Assembly (NCBI GenBank): GCA_034408855.1
Contig: JAWXCK010000122.1
Location: 1 to 53,209, forward strand
Origin: JAIYDQ01 sp034408855
Lineage (GTDB): Bacteria; Planctomycetota; Planctomycetia; Pirellulales; Pirellulaceae
Direction of reading: 5' to 3'
DNA: 53,209 nucleotides
Position 1 is the first letter of the stretch; the number at the start of each line of letters is the position of its first letter. Both the position numbers and the translations under genes were made by a program. Positions 9,601-17,216 of this stretch are shown piece after piece. The notes beneath the pieces are model-generated. The model did not search any database and was not told the origin of the DNA. It was given only the letters and a program-made list of their open reading frames with translations.

Positions 9601-10191
9601 GGCGCCTTCCAACTGGCGTCGCTGGATTTCCAAACCGTTATTCATGACTTCGATGTAGAAGCGATCTTGAAAAGTCTTGGAAAACCATTGAGCGACTTTG
9701 GTGGCATTCTGAATAGCGACTGCTGTATCTGTGCCGTTAAGAATCGCTCGTGAGAATTCACTAGCAACGCATCCGCTGAGACAAATAATTCCTTCGTTGA
9801 ATTCCTCTAATAGTTCTTTATCGATTCGCGGCTTGAAATAAAATCCTTCCAACGAAGCTTTCGAAGCAAGCTTGACGAGGTTCTGAAAACCCTGGCGATT
9901 CTTGGCGAGCAGCGTTAAATGATACGAGGCGTCTTTGGACGACTCGGCATCGCGATCGTACCGACTGCCCGGCGCGATGTAGGCTTCGTATCCGATAATC
10001 GGATTGATACCAGCTTCCTTAGCCTTTTTGTAGAATTCGAGCGCCCCGTGCAGATTTCCGTGATCGGTCAAAGCGAGGGCGTTCATGCCGTGCGATTTTG
10101 CTCGCTTGACGAGCTTGCCAATCGGGCTTGCTCCGTCGAGGAGACTGTAATGGCTATGACAGTGCAAATGCACAAAGGGTCGCGATTCCAA
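6622..10191 (-). CDS. dnaE: DNA polymerase III alpha subunit, replicative type
   Basis: This is the C-family replicative polymerase subunit, 1189 residues, a normal length for DnaE1. The N-terminal PHP domain keeps its metal-binding pattern (HCHSH at 10-14, TDHGNLHG at 42-49, SDAHY at 212-216). The catalytic aspartates lie in PDIDIDF (411-417). The thumb, fingers, tandem HhH region and a C-terminal OB fold follow. The start codon is TTG: a strong ribosome-binding site, GGAGG (10200-10204), lies 8 nt upstream and no in-frame ATG sits near it. The gene follows the Rieske gene by 37 bp in the same direction. Because the PHP site looks intact, it may proofread, as PHP domains do in some DnaE1 proteins; that is inference. 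Confidence 0.97.
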   Translation of the reverse strand: MESRPFVHLHCHSHYSLLDGASPIGKLVKRAKSHGMNALALTDHGNLHGALEFYKKAKEAGINPIIGYEAYIAPGSRYDRDAESSKDASYHLTLLAKNRQGFQNLVKLASKASLEGFYFKPRIDKELLEEFNEGIICLSGCVASEFSRAILNGTDTAVAIQNATKVAQWFSKTFQDRFYIEVMNNGLEIQRRQLEGAVDIARQVGLPVVATSDAHYVDREDADAQDVLLCINTGKYKTDTNRMKMEGDQFYLRSPEEMYSHFPGLEDAVARSQEIADTVDIDLELGKRYFPTFAIPDDRTPDDYLRDLCVLGLKERYADNDAMLPSGELSDEVSARLDRELQVIEKLGFSNYFLIVWDFVRYAREIKVPATARGSGVGALVCFALYLSHVCPIKYDLLFERFLDESRLEAPDIDIDFCQQRRSEIIRYVKDKYGEANVAQIGTFGTMKAKAAIKDVGRVLGLPLSMVGQITEMVPDELKITIAEAIAKNVDLRKLYENDHSIRELLDYAQKLEGTARNIGTHAAAVVIGDKPLTEYVPLTRVSGKDDIITQWSMGDVEAAGLLKMDFLGLKNLTTLSKAVELIEETRGERIDPLKFPLDCKETYALLQRGETKGVFQLESGGIRDLLLRMKPDCFNDIIATAALYRPGPLEGGMVEDYVDVKHKRKSAIYIHPILKEILEETNGVMVYQEQVMRILNRIGGIELAKAYTCIKAISKKKEELIAANEEKFLEGAAAQGLKKQDAKDFWEMILKFAGYGFNKSHSTAYALIAYQTAYLKTHYKVEFMAALLTADIDGRNFKRKDSLVEHLEDCQRMGVKVLSPSVQTSTPEFGAVDGCIRFGLTAIKGCGYSAAEAIIAERTKAGPFRDLFDFCERIDTSSCNKSTIETLIKSGAMDCFGAKRSQLIAVIEKAIQGGASKLRDRKSGQKSLFDDLLEDDANVATSAIVLPNIPEMHEKAMLAAEKEVLGYYLTAHPLSEFEASLRSFCSHVTTQLKNCKNREEVMVGGMISSIKLALIKNPKPGQSSKYANFDLEDVDGSVRCIMWPKSYETSGHQVLADAVVLLRGEVDRRDGGEEVNLLVNEIIPISEADSKFTSGLQVFIDGKQHNDDVFTRLRDILRGYPGPRDVLVALRLEEGDVVHIRSGKHRVDINPELRLRLDDLLGSQSHKLIVNKPKMKPPGERSYRNQKS

Positions 10192-10228
10192 GGCTTTGTC
10201 CTCCAGTGTAGATCATCGCATCGAATGG

Positions 10229-10537
10229 CTACTTTGCCAATTCAATTTGAATCCATCCATCCATTTCGTTTACCGGGTAGGTGCGCTGCATCGGTTTGCA
10301 GGTCACCGCATTATTACCGTTTTGCAACTCATACTGCCAACCGTGCCAAGGGCAAGTTACTCGACCATTGGCAACATGTCCACGAGCCAACGGTCCGCCT
10401 TGATGCGCGCACATTCCATCTAGTGCGCTGAGAACTCCCTCAGATCGAAAAATTGCGATGACATTTCCATCGAGTACAACTTCGATGGCTTGACCTTCGC
10501 TAAGTTGCGTTGACGGACAAACACGTTGCCAAGCCAT
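10229..10537 (-). CDS. Small Rieske [2Fe-2S] ferredoxin-like protein
   Basis: The 102-residue protein is a single Rieske domain of the soluble NirD/ferredoxin kind. The cluster ligands are visible as CAH (Cys43, His45) and CPWH (Cys62, His65), with the usual PLARG between them. It would carry electrons to an unknown partner, since no oxygenase or reductase lies nearby. The start is ATG, preceded by GAGG in a good position. It lies 11 bp downstream of adk and 37 bp upstream of dnaE, so it is probably in the same transcript. The family is certain; the partner and pathway are unknown. Confidence 0.9.
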   Translation of the reverse strand: MAWQRVCPSTQLSEGQAIEVVLDGNVIAIFRSEGVLSALDGMCAHQGGPLARGHVANGRVTCPWHGWQYELQNGNNAVTCKPMQRTYPVNEMDGWIQIELAK

Positions 10538-10548
10538 AAGCTTCGCCT

Positions 10549-11124
10549 CTAATGGGTGCGATAGTGGTTCAATTGAGATTCAATCGACGCGAATACTGCA
10601 TCAGGGGGCTGCATCCCATCGACTACCGCTAATTTCTTCTGCTTGGAATAGTATTCGATCAGCGGAGCTGTTTGCAAATGATAAACGCGCATTCGTTCGT
10701 GTATTGTTTCGCGATTATCATCGTTTCGACCTTCCGTGCCTGCGCGTTTCAATAATCGTTCGACAAGTTTCTTTTCGTCAACTCGCAACTCGATCGCGAT
10801 GTCTAGCTGCAAACCTTGTTCGGCTAAGAGATCATCGAGCAAGTGAGCTTGAATCGTCGTTCGAGGAAAGCCATCGAACAAAACGCCCGGCACACAGTCC
10901 TTGGCCTTTAACCGATGGGTAACGATTCGCATTACAAGGTGGTCAGGGGCCAGTCGTCCGGCGTCGATGTAGGACGCGATCCAGCGGGCTAAGGCTGTGT
11001 TGTGACTTTTGGCTTCGCGCAACATCTCACCGGTCGAGAGGTGCGGAATGCCAAGACGATCTACCAAGCGTTTACACTGGGTTCCCTTTCCAGCACCAGG
11101 CGGTCCAATGAAGACGATCCGCAT
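10549..11124 (-). CDS. adk: Adenylate kinase
   Basis: Adenylate kinase converts ATP and AMP to two ADP and balances the cellular adenylate pool. The 191-residue protein has the P-loop GPPGAGKGT (residues 7-15), the AMP-binding STGEMLR, and the conserved FDGFPRT. The lid is short (AGTEGRNDDNRET) and has no zinc cysteines, so this is the short-lid form. The start is ATG. It lies downstream of secY, the usual place for adk at the end of the spc operon, but 193 bp and a hairpin element separate the two genes. Confidence 0.95.
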   Translation of the reverse strand: MRIVFIGPPGAGKGTQCKRLVDRLGIPHLSTGEMLREAKSHNTALARWIASYIDAGRLAPDHLVMRIVTHRLKAKDCVPGVLFDGFPRTTIQAHLLDDLLAEQGLQLDIAIELRVDEKKLVERLLKRAGTEGRNDDNRETIHERMRVYHLQTAPLIEYYSKQKKLAVVDGMQPPDAVFASIESQLNHYRTH

Positions 11125-11189
11125 CCAATTGGCCCTTTCATTGTGGAATTCAACAGCCCGCCGCCGCAGGAGTTGTACGGGACGAACAA

Positions 11190-11279
11190 CCGGTGGCTAG
11201 CCGTCGGTTGATTTAATGCAATCCGATCGGTTTATCCTTGTTGCTGGCGATTAAATCAACAAGCCGCTGGCGCCGTCGG
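11190..11279. repeat. REP-like paired hairpins between secY and adk
   Basis: Two similar GC-rich hairpins (11190-11207 and 11264-11279, both ending GCCGTCGG) flank a perfect 10-bp inverted repeat, TTGATTTAAT (11208-11217) with ATTAAATCAA (11250-11259). No reading frame explains the segment. It resembles REP-type intergenic elements and lies inside the putative secY-adk transcript. Confidence 0.6.
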
Positions 11280-11317
11280 CTCACTTCTCTGGCAAATAAC
11301 AACTTGAGCAAATCAAA

Positions 11318-12679
11318 CTAGGATTCGAGTAAGCCGCTGTAATTTCGCATCAACAGGTGCGAGTCGATCTTTTGAATCAAATCAAAGGCGACGCTCACCG
11401 CGATAAGCAATCCGGTCCCGCCGTAGAACGATGCTACGCTAAAGGAAACACCAAATTGGCTAGTAACCAGCGTCGGGACAATGGCGATTACCGCCAGGAA
11501 CGCAGCTCCAACATACGTGATTCGAACCATGACTTTTTCAAGAAAATCGGCGGTTCGCTTACCCGGTCGGTAGCCAGGAATAAACGTTCCATGATCCTTG
11601 AGATTCTCCGACATTTCCTTCGGATTGAAGGTTACAGACGTCCAGAAGAAACAGAAGAAGAAAATCAACATCACGAAGAACATGTTGTAGAGAAACGAAG
11701 AGCCGTTCGAGAAGATCGTCGAAAGGCTAAACAAGCCGCCGGCAACTAAATCGGAGCTCCCTGAGAACCATTGCGACATGACACCAAAAAGGACACCAGG
11801 AATCATGAGCAAGCTACTGGCAAAAATAATCGGCATCACACCAGCTTGATTGATCTTGAGCGGTAGGTACTGTTTCGTCCCACCATAAACCTTGCGGCCT
11901 CGAACGTGTTTGGCGCTTTGAGTCGGAATCCGCCGTTGAGCTAACGTGATAAAGACTACGGAAAAGACCACGGCGACGAACAGGCAACCGAGCACAATCA
12001 AAACGTCGGGACCGATCTGCCCGTTCGACATTCCGCTGAGCGAGCTCTGCATGCTGCTTCGCAAATCCCACAAAGCGCGAGGCATTTGGGCGACGATACC
12101 AGCCATGATTAACAAACTAATCCCGTTGCCAATACCATACTCATCGATCTGCTCGCCGAGCCACATCAGAAACATCGTTCCGCATGTCATCGCCATGACC
12201 AGCGCTACCTGCCATCCAAAGCTAAGCGAATCGGACGAGTTTAGAAACTGCTCGGAGACTTTGACCATCCCGCCAGCACCAGTCATAAACTTCAGAAAGA
12301 ACCAGCTTTGGATGATGCAGATAACAACGGTTAGGTAACGGGTGTACTCGTTGATCTTTTTGATCCCAGTTTGACCTTCCTTGCGCAATTTTTCAATCGG
12401 CGGCCAAACCGTACCCAGCAACTGGAAAATAATCGACGCCGAAATATAGGGCATAATTCCTAAACCGAAGATACTCAACGATCGCAAATCGTTGGCGGCG
12501 AAGAGACTCATTTTTTCTAGGAACGAATCGACAGCTCCTGTGTCTTCGATCAAACGTTGCTTGAGAACCGGCAGTCGGATCTGGTATCCAATACGGTAAA
12601 CCCCTAGAAGCATCAGCGTCAGAATAATTTTTTGACGCAATTCAGGGATCGTAAAAACGATACGTAGCTTTTCGAGCAT
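11318..12679 (-). CDS. secY: Protein translocase subunit SecY
   Basis: SecY forms the protein-conducting channel of the Sec translocon in the inner membrane. The 453-residue protein has ten hydrophobic segments. Family signatures are visible: FGLGIMPYISASIIFQLL in the second segment, GIGNGISLLIMAGI in the middle, and FNPKEMSENLK before the last segments. It starts with ATG. A terminator-like hairpin separates it from rplO, so a promoter of its own is likely in 12680-12782. Adenylate kinase follows. Confidence 0.96.
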   Translation of the reverse strand: MLEKLRIVFTIPELRQKIILTLMLLGVYRIGYQIRLPVLKQRLIEDTGAVDSFLEKMSLFAANDLRSLSIFGLGIMPYISASIIFQLLGTVWPPIEKLRKEGQTGIKKINEYTRYLTVVICIIQSWFFLKFMTGAGGMVKVSEQFLNSSDSLSFGWQVALVMAMTCGTMFLMWLGEQIDEYGIGNGISLLIMAGIVAQMPRALWDLRSSMQSSLSGMSNGQIGPDVLIVLGCLFVAVVFSVVFITLAQRRIPTQSAKHVRGRKVYGGTKQYLPLKINQAGVMPIIFASSLLMIPGVLFGVMSQWFSGSSDLVAGGLFSLSTIFSNGSSFLYNMFFVMLIFFFCFFWTSVTFNPKEMSENLKDHGTFIPGYRPGKRTADFLEKVMVRITYVGAAFLAVIAIVPTLVTSQFGVSFSVASFYGGTGLLIAVSVAFDLIQKIDSHLLMRNYSGLLES

Positions 12680-12782
12680 GATCGAACAATTCCGAAGGAG
12701 TAAAACGGGCTCAAACCCCGTTAAGTTTTAATCTTTATAAGGTCTATCTGGCTAGGCCGAACCCCCAAAAACCCGCCTCAGC

Positions 12783-12814
12783 AATAAAAATCGCCCAGAC
12801 AACGCCGGGCGATT
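12783..12814 (-). terminator. Rho-independent terminator after rplO
   Basis: On the minus strand an 8-bp perfect stem, AATCGCCC/GGGCGATT (12789-12814), is followed directly by TTTATT. It lies 32 bp after the rplO stop and upstream of secY. It should end or attenuate transcription of the ribosomal cluster before secY. Confidence 0.75.
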
Positions 12815-12845
12815 GAAATAACCTCATCGAGTTCTCATCGCTCGA

Positions 12846-13340
12846 TTATTTTTCCGCACTGAGCTGAGCAACGCGTTCGTCTGGCGTTCGCTTGGCGGCT
12901 ACGATTGTCACGGTACCACCAACCGCTTCGATTTTTTGCTTGGCGGCATCGCTAATTCGCGTAACGGTTAGCTTGAGGGCTTTCGTCACATCGCCGTTGG
13001 CCAGGATCTTGATCTCGTCGCATACGACTTTGACCAAGCCTTTTTCTCGCAAGGTGGTAGGATTCACTTCTTCGCCGGCAGCGAAGACTTCGTCCAAGCA
13101 TCCTACGTTGACTGCGAATACCGACGGTGCGAACTTGTTGTGAAAGCCTCGCTTTGGAATACGTCGTACCAACGGTAGATCGCCGCCGTTGAACATCGGA
13201 TGACGCGAATAACCGCTTCGAGACTTATGGCCGTTGTGACCACGAGTCGAGGTTTTCCCCATCCCGGAGCCGACGCCGCGTCCAACTCGCCTACGCGGCC
13301 GATGTTTGACAATACCTTCGTGAACTTCGTTTTCGTTCAT
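12846..13340 (-). CDS. rplO: 50S ribosomal protein L15
   Basis: The 164-residue product has the Gly/Arg-rich N-terminus of L15 (RRRVGRGVGSGMGKTSTRGHNGHKSR in outline), which threads into the large subunit. The C-terminal domain ends in a repeat of Ala/Val-rich strands. Its ATG overlaps the rpsE stop by 4 nt (ATGA type), so the two are translationally coupled. The gene rpmD for L30, which usually lies between rpsE and rplO, is absent. Confidence 0.95.
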   Translation of the reverse strand: MNENEVHEGIVKHRPRRRVGRGVGSGMGKTSTRGHNGHKSRSGYSRHPMFNGGDLPLVRRIPKRGFHNKFAPSVFAVNVGCLDEVFAAGEEVNPTTLREKGLVKVVCDEIKILANGDVTKALKLTVTRISDAAKQKIEAVGGTVTIVAAKRTPDERVAQLSAEK

Positions 13341-13828
13341 GACAATTTCACTCCTCGCAAACGTTCGACGTCTTCCAATGTGCGGAGTTTTCGCAGTGCG
13401 TCGAAGGTTGCCTTGATCAAAACGTTTGGATTATTCGAACGGAAACTCTTCGTAAGAATATCGTTAATACCAGCCGCTTCGCAAACGGCACGTACAGCTT
13501 GCCCAGCAATGATACCGGTACCCGCACTGGCGGGCATCAACAAAACCTTGGCCGCTCCGTATCGACCTTCCACTGCATGCGGGATGGAGCCGTTGATGAC
13601 TGGGATGTCGATCATTTCTCGTGACGCTTGCTTTTGAGCCTTTGCTACGCTCGGCGGCACTTCGTTCGCTTTACCATATCCGAAGCCGACACGACCTTTG
13701 CCGTTACCGACCACGACCAGGGCCGCGAAACTAAAGCGACGACCGCCCTTTACGACGGCCGCACATCGCTTGATGTTGAGCACCCGATCGATCAAATCGC
13801 CGGGCAGTTTTTCAGTTGCTTGAGCCAC
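13337..13828 (-). CDS. rpsE: 30S ribosomal protein S5
   Basis: S5 belongs to the small-subunit fidelity region with S4 and S12. The 163-residue protein shows the S5 double-stranded-RNA-binding N-terminal domain (VVKGGRRFSFAALVVVGNG, then VGFGYGKANEVPPSV) and the C-terminal domain with PASAGTGIIAG and RAVCEAAGI. The start is GTG, with AGGAG 14 nt upstream. It overlaps rplO by 4 nt. Confidence 0.96.
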   Translation of the reverse strand: MAQATEKLPGDLIDRVLNIKRCAAVVKGGRRFSFAALVVVGNGKGRVGFGYGKANEVPPSVAKAQKQASREMIDIPVINGSIPHAVEGRYGAAKVLLMPASAGTGIIAGQAVRAVCEAAGINDILTKSFRSNNPNVLIKATFDALRKLRTLEDVERLRGVKLS

Positions 13829-13886
13829 GCTTGTTTTTTGCTCCTACCAAAGCCAATCTTCCACGATCGGCCACGGACGAAAATGT

Positions 13887-14255
13887 CTAAAACTCTAATC
13901 CAGCTTCGCGAGCCGCGTCCGCCAGGGCGGCGACTCGTCCATGATACCGACAATGACCTCGATCAAACGCGACTTGCTTAATACCGGCCGCGACAGCTTT
14001 TTCAGCAAAAATCTTGCCGAGTCTCGATGCCGCTTCGCAATTCCCACCGTACTTGAACGATGATCGCAACGTTTTGTCGAGCGTCGTAACAGAAACCAAA
14101 GTCTTCCCAATCGAATCGTCGATCAGTTGAACACTGATATTCTTGAGCGAACGGTTGACGCACATACGCGGGCGTTCGGATGTGCCACGGACTCGATTCC
14201 GAACACGAAACGCACGTCGTTGGCGTTGACCATTGATAATTCTTCGAACTTCCAC
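13887..14255 (-). CDS. rplR: 50S ribosomal protein L18
   Basis: L18 binds 5S rRNA together with L5. The 122-residue protein shows the signatures RVRGTSERPRMCVNRS and AFDRGHCRYHGRVAALADAAREAGL. The start is GTG at 14255, supported by GAGGA 8 nt upstream. It lies between rplF and rpsE, as in the standard spc order. Confidence 0.95.
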   Translation of the reverse strand: MEVRRIINGQRQRRAFRVRNRVRGTSERPRMCVNRSLKNISVQLIDDSIGKTLVSVTTLDKTLRSSFKYGGNCEAASRLGKIFAEKAVAAGIKQVAFDRGHCRYHGRVAALADAAREAGLEF

Positions 14256-14275
14256 AGCAATTGTCCTCTAGGCGA

Positions 14276-14818
14276 CTAAGTCGCACTCTTACCTGCTTTG
14301 ATTTTAACCACTTCACCTTGGTAGCGAACGCCCTTGCCTTTGTATGGCTCAGGCTTACGCAATGCCCGAACTTCGGCGGCGAACTGACCGACCATCTGTT
14401 TGTCGCAACCACGCACGACAACGTGCGTTTGGTCGGGGCAAGTTACTTCCAGGCCATCCGGAATTTCTTTAGCAAGTTCATTCGCGAAACCAACTCGCAA
14501 TTGAAGCGTCTTTCCCTTGATGGCAGCCAAGAAGCCGACGCCGACAATCTCGAGCTTCTTTTCGTAGCCATTCTTAACGCCGTGGACCATGTTGTTGACC
14601 AAGGCCCTCGTCAAGCCATGAAAGGCACGACTGGCTCGCTCATCGTCATGACGAGCAACTTCGACTGACTTACCGTCGCTAGCCAAGACAACACTGATCT
14701 CGGGACGATGAGAAAACTGAAGTTTTCCCTTCGGTCCTTCGACTTGAACAGTGTCGCCATCGATTGCGACTTTTACACCATCCAAGATGGCAATTGGTTT
14801 CTTTCCGATTCGTGACAT
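14276..14818 (-). CDS. rplF: 50S ribosomal protein L6
   Basis: L6 is a two-domain large-subunit protein near the factor-binding site. The 180-residue product starts MSRIGKKPI and ends with the conserved PEPYKGKGVRYQGEVVKIKAGK region. The length is normal. The gene follows rpsH after 11 bp and precedes rplR. Confidence 0.96.
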   Translation of the reverse strand: MSRIGKKPIAILDGVKVAIDGDTVQVEGPKGKLQFSHRPEISVVLASDGKSVEVARHDDERASRAFHGLTRALVNNMVHGVKNGYEKKLEIVGVGFLAAIKGKTLQLRVGFANELAKEIPDGLEVTCPDQTHVVVRGCDKQMVGQFAAEVRALRKPEPYKGKGVRYQGEVVKIKAGKSAT

Positions 14819-14829
14819 GATTCCAAACT

Positions 14830-15225
14830 CTAACTTATTTCACAAAGGACTTCGCCGCCCAGTTTTTGCTGACGAGCTTCGCGATCACTGATCACGCCGC
14901 GCGACGTACTAATAATCGTGATTCCCAACCCGTTCATCACCGGTCGCAAATCGCTCGACTTCGCATAGACTCGACGACCAGGTTTGCTAACCCGCCGAAT
15001 ACTTTGAATAATGCGTTCGCCGTTGGGTCCGTATTTCAACTCCAAGCGAAGTTGCTTGAATGGTTGAGCTTCCACTTCTTCGTAGCCCCAAATGTATCCC
15101 TCACGTTTGAGGACTTCGGCGACGTTCTTTCGAGCATTGGAAAGCGGCATATCGACAAACAGTCGCTCGACGCGAACGGCGTTTCGAATTCGGGTCAGCA
15201 TATCTGCAATGGGATCAGTTAACAT
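14830..15225 (-). CDS. rpsH: 30S ribosomal protein S8
   Basis: S8 binds helix 21 of 16S rRNA and in many bacteria represses the spc operon. The 131-residue protein begins MLTDPIADMLTRIRNA and ends with the conserved STSRGVISDREARQQKLGGE region. It is normal in length and lies between rpsN and rplF in standard order. Confidence 0.96.
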   Translation of the reverse strand: MLTDPIADMLTRIRNAVRVERLFVDMPLSNARKNVAEVLKREGYIWGYEEVEAQPFKQLRLELKYGPNGERIIQSIRRVSKPGRRVYAKSSDLRPVMNGLGITIISTSRGVISDREARQQKLGGEVLCEIS

Positions 15226-15248
15226 AATTCTTTACTCGACCCTTTCTA

Positions 15249-15434
15249 TTACCAGCTAGCCTTACGAACACCAGGAATCAAACCTTTATCCGCCAAATTG
15301 CGGAAGCAGATTCGGCAAATACCAAACTTTCGGTAGACCGCACGCGGTCTTCCGCATAACTGGCAACGGTGTTCTTGGCGAGACGAAAACTTTGGTTCAC
15401 GGTTCGCTTTGGCGATCTTGCTTTTGCTTGCCAC
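15249..15434 (-). CDS. rpsN: 30S ribosomal protein S14, zinc-binding short form
   Basis: This 61-residue S14 has the four cysteines of the zinc-containing (type Z) form: CQLC, then CRIC. It ends in the conserved IPGVRKASW. The start is GTG at 15434. It sits between rplE and rpsH as expected. Being the C+ form, it depends on zinc; no zinc-free paralogue lies in the window. Confidence 0.95.
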   Translation of the reverse strand: MASKSKIAKANREPKFSSRQEHRCQLCGRPRAVYRKFGICRICFRNLADKGLIPGVRKASW

Positions 15435-15532
15435 AGGGATTGATTCCAGCTCGGAAAAAAACTAGTAAAAAGGGGAATTGACTCTTCTTCATTCACAAAA
15501 CTTGGTTCGTCGTGGGCGACAAACCAAAACGA

Positions 15533-16099
15533 CTACGCTGTTACTTTGGCCTTCTTAGGGGCACGGAACGGCATACCGAACTTTTCGAGCAAGGCAAAGG
15601 CGTGGGCGTTGGTCTGAGCCGTCGTCACCACGACAATATTCATCCCTTGCGGACGCGTATACTTGTCTGGGTTCAGCTCGGGAAACATCAGTTGTTCCGA
15701 CAAACCCAAGCTATAGTTTCCTCGACCATCGAAAGCCGTTCGGCTGATCCCTCGAAAGTCGCGAACACGCGGCAATACGATCGAGACCAAGCGATCCAGG
15801 AACTCGTACATTTTGTCTCGACGCAAGGTGACCTTGCATCCAATTGCCACGCCTTCGCGAAGCTTGAAACCGGCCACCGAAAGGCGAGCGATTGTCAAGA
15901 TCGGCTTTTGACCAGCGATATCCGCCATCGCATCGGCAGCAATTTCAAGGTGCTTTTTGTCCTGCATGGCAGAACCAACACCCATGTTAATCACGATCTT
16001 ATCCAGCTTGGGAATTGCGTTGACATTGGAAATGCCTAACTCTTGCGCCAAGGTGGAACGAATGGATTCGTTGTATCGTAGTTGTAGTCGTGGAGCCAT
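15533..16099 (-). CDS. rplE: 50S ribosomal protein L5
   Basis: L5 binds 5S rRNA and contacts P-site tRNA. The 188-residue protein shows NVNAIPKLDKIVINMGVG near the N-terminus, then LTIARLSVAGFKLREG and the DFRGIS and FPELNPDKY motifs. Length and position are normal. It follows rplX by 49 bp; rpsN follows after about 100 bp. Confidence 0.96.
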   Translation of the reverse strand: MAPRLQLRYNESIRSTLAQELGISNVNAIPKLDKIVINMGVGSAMQDKKHLEIAADAMADIAGQKPILTIARLSVAGFKLREGVAIGCKVTLRRDKMYEFLDRLVSIVLPRVRDFRGISRTAFDGRGNYSLGLSEQLMFPELNPDKYTRPQGMNIVVVTTAQTNAHAFALLEKFGMPFRAPKKAKVTA

Positions 16100-16148
16100 C
16101 GAAAGTTACCAAACCCGCTTTATCGCTACGGGAAATCAAATTTTAAAA

Positions 16149-16499
16149 CTAAGCCTGTTTTGCGCGGGATGCGCGAGCTGGCGAAACCACACCTAAGGTG
16201 ACACCGCTCTTCTTGCTATATCGTTCTTTCGATCCGTCTGGCAGGAAACGTACACCGATGCGGGTCGGTTTGCCAGATTGAGGATCGATGATGGCGACAT
16301 TCGAAGCGTCGATACCGACTTCCTTCGACAATCGTCCACCTTGTGGATTGCGTTGCGAACGCTTGACGTGTTTGTAAACACGATTCAAACCCTCGACGAC
16401 GACGCGATTTTTTTCGCGATCGACTTGCAAAACCTTACCTTTTTGTCCGGCATCTCGTCCGGCCAACACGATCACGTTGTCATTGACTCGAATCAACAT
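16149..16499 (-). CDS. rplX: 50S ribosomal protein L24
   Basis: L24 starts large-subunit assembly. The 116-residue protein has the KOW motif (IVLAGRDAGQKGKVLQVD) and VEGLNRVYKHVKRSQRNPQGG. I chose ATG 16499, one base after the rplN stop, since an upstream TTG-type start at 16514 would overlap rplN and add residues foreign to the family. Confidence 0.94.
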   Translation of the reverse strand: MLIRVNDNVIVLAGRDAGQKGKVLQVDREKNRVVVEGLNRVYKHVKRSQRNPQGGRLSKEVGIDASNVAIIDPQSGKPTRIGVRFLPDGSKERYSKKSGVTLGVVSPARASRAKQA

Positions 16500-16500
16500 A

Positions 16501-16869
16501 TTACACAACCTCACTAGCTAACGAGACGATTTTCGTGAAGCTCTTCTCACGCAACTCGCGAGCGACGGCTCCGAAAATGCGTGTTCCGCGAGGATTGCTA
16601 TCCTTGTCGACCAAAACAACTGCATTCGAATCAAATTTAATGTAACTTCCGTCATTGCGACGGCAAGGTGTTTTGGTGCGCACGATCACCGCACGAACAA
16701 TCGCCTTCTTCTTGACTTCACTGCCCGGAATCACACTCTTTACCGAGCAAATAATAACGTCGCCGATGCCAGCAAAGCGGCGGCGAGTTCCGCCAAGCAC
16801 CTTGATGCACATCACTACTTTAGCGCCGGTGTTATCGGCAACGATTAGTCGACTTTCTTGTTGAATCAT
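16501..16869 (-). CDS. rplN: 50S ribosomal protein L14
   Basis: L14 is a beta-barrel protein at the subunit interface. The 122-residue product starts MIQQESRLIVADNTGAK, the classical L14 N-terminus, and has FDSNAVVLVDKDSNPRGTRIFG. The length matches the family exactly. It lies 5 bp after rpsQ and 1 bp before rplX. Confidence 0.97.
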   Translation of the reverse strand: MIQQESRLIVADNTGAKVVMCIKVLGGTRRRFAGIGDVIICSVKSVIPGSEVKKKAIVRAVIVRTKTPCRRNDGSYIKFDSNAVVLVDKDSNPRGTRIFGAVARELREKSFTKIVSLASEVV

Positions 16870-16874
16870 AGTTC

Positions 16875-17216
16875 CTAGGACCCTCCGGTCTGTGGCGGCG
16901 CGAGCGCTTCGAGCGTCGCTTGAACTTCACTGCTTTCACGTCGAGCGGCTTTCAGCGATGCGACATCCACTGCCTTGCTCTTTTCGACGATGCGAATCAA
17001 ATTCCATCGTTTTAGCCTCGATAGCGGTCGCGACTCTTCGATCTCAACCTTATCGCCTATCGCAGACTCGTTGTTCTCGTCATGAGCATGACAAACCGTC
17101 TTACGACGAATAATCTTCGAATACTTCTTGTGACGAACCAACCGTTCAATCTCGATCCGACGCGTTTTCGACGCGCGGTCACCGGTCACAATTCCTACTA
17201 AAGTTCGACGAGGCAT
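16875..17216 (-). CDS. rpsQ: 30S ribosomal protein S17 with C-terminal extension
   Basis: S17 is an OB-fold protein that binds the 5' domain of 16S rRNA. The first 80 residues are standard (MPRRTLVGIVTGDRASKTRR, HDENNESAIGDKVEIEESRPLS, then KRWNLIRIVE). The protein is 113 residues long, about 25-30 more than E. coli S17. The added tail is charged, then Ala/Pro-rich, and has no recognised motif. A 173-bp gap, unusual for this cluster, separates it from rpmC. Confidence 0.94.
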   Translation of the reverse strand: MPRRTLVGIVTGDRASKTRRIEIERLVRHKKYSKIIRRKTVCHAHDENNESAIGDKVEIEESRPLSRLKRWNLIRIVEKSKAVDVASLKAARRESSEVQATLEALAPPQTGGS

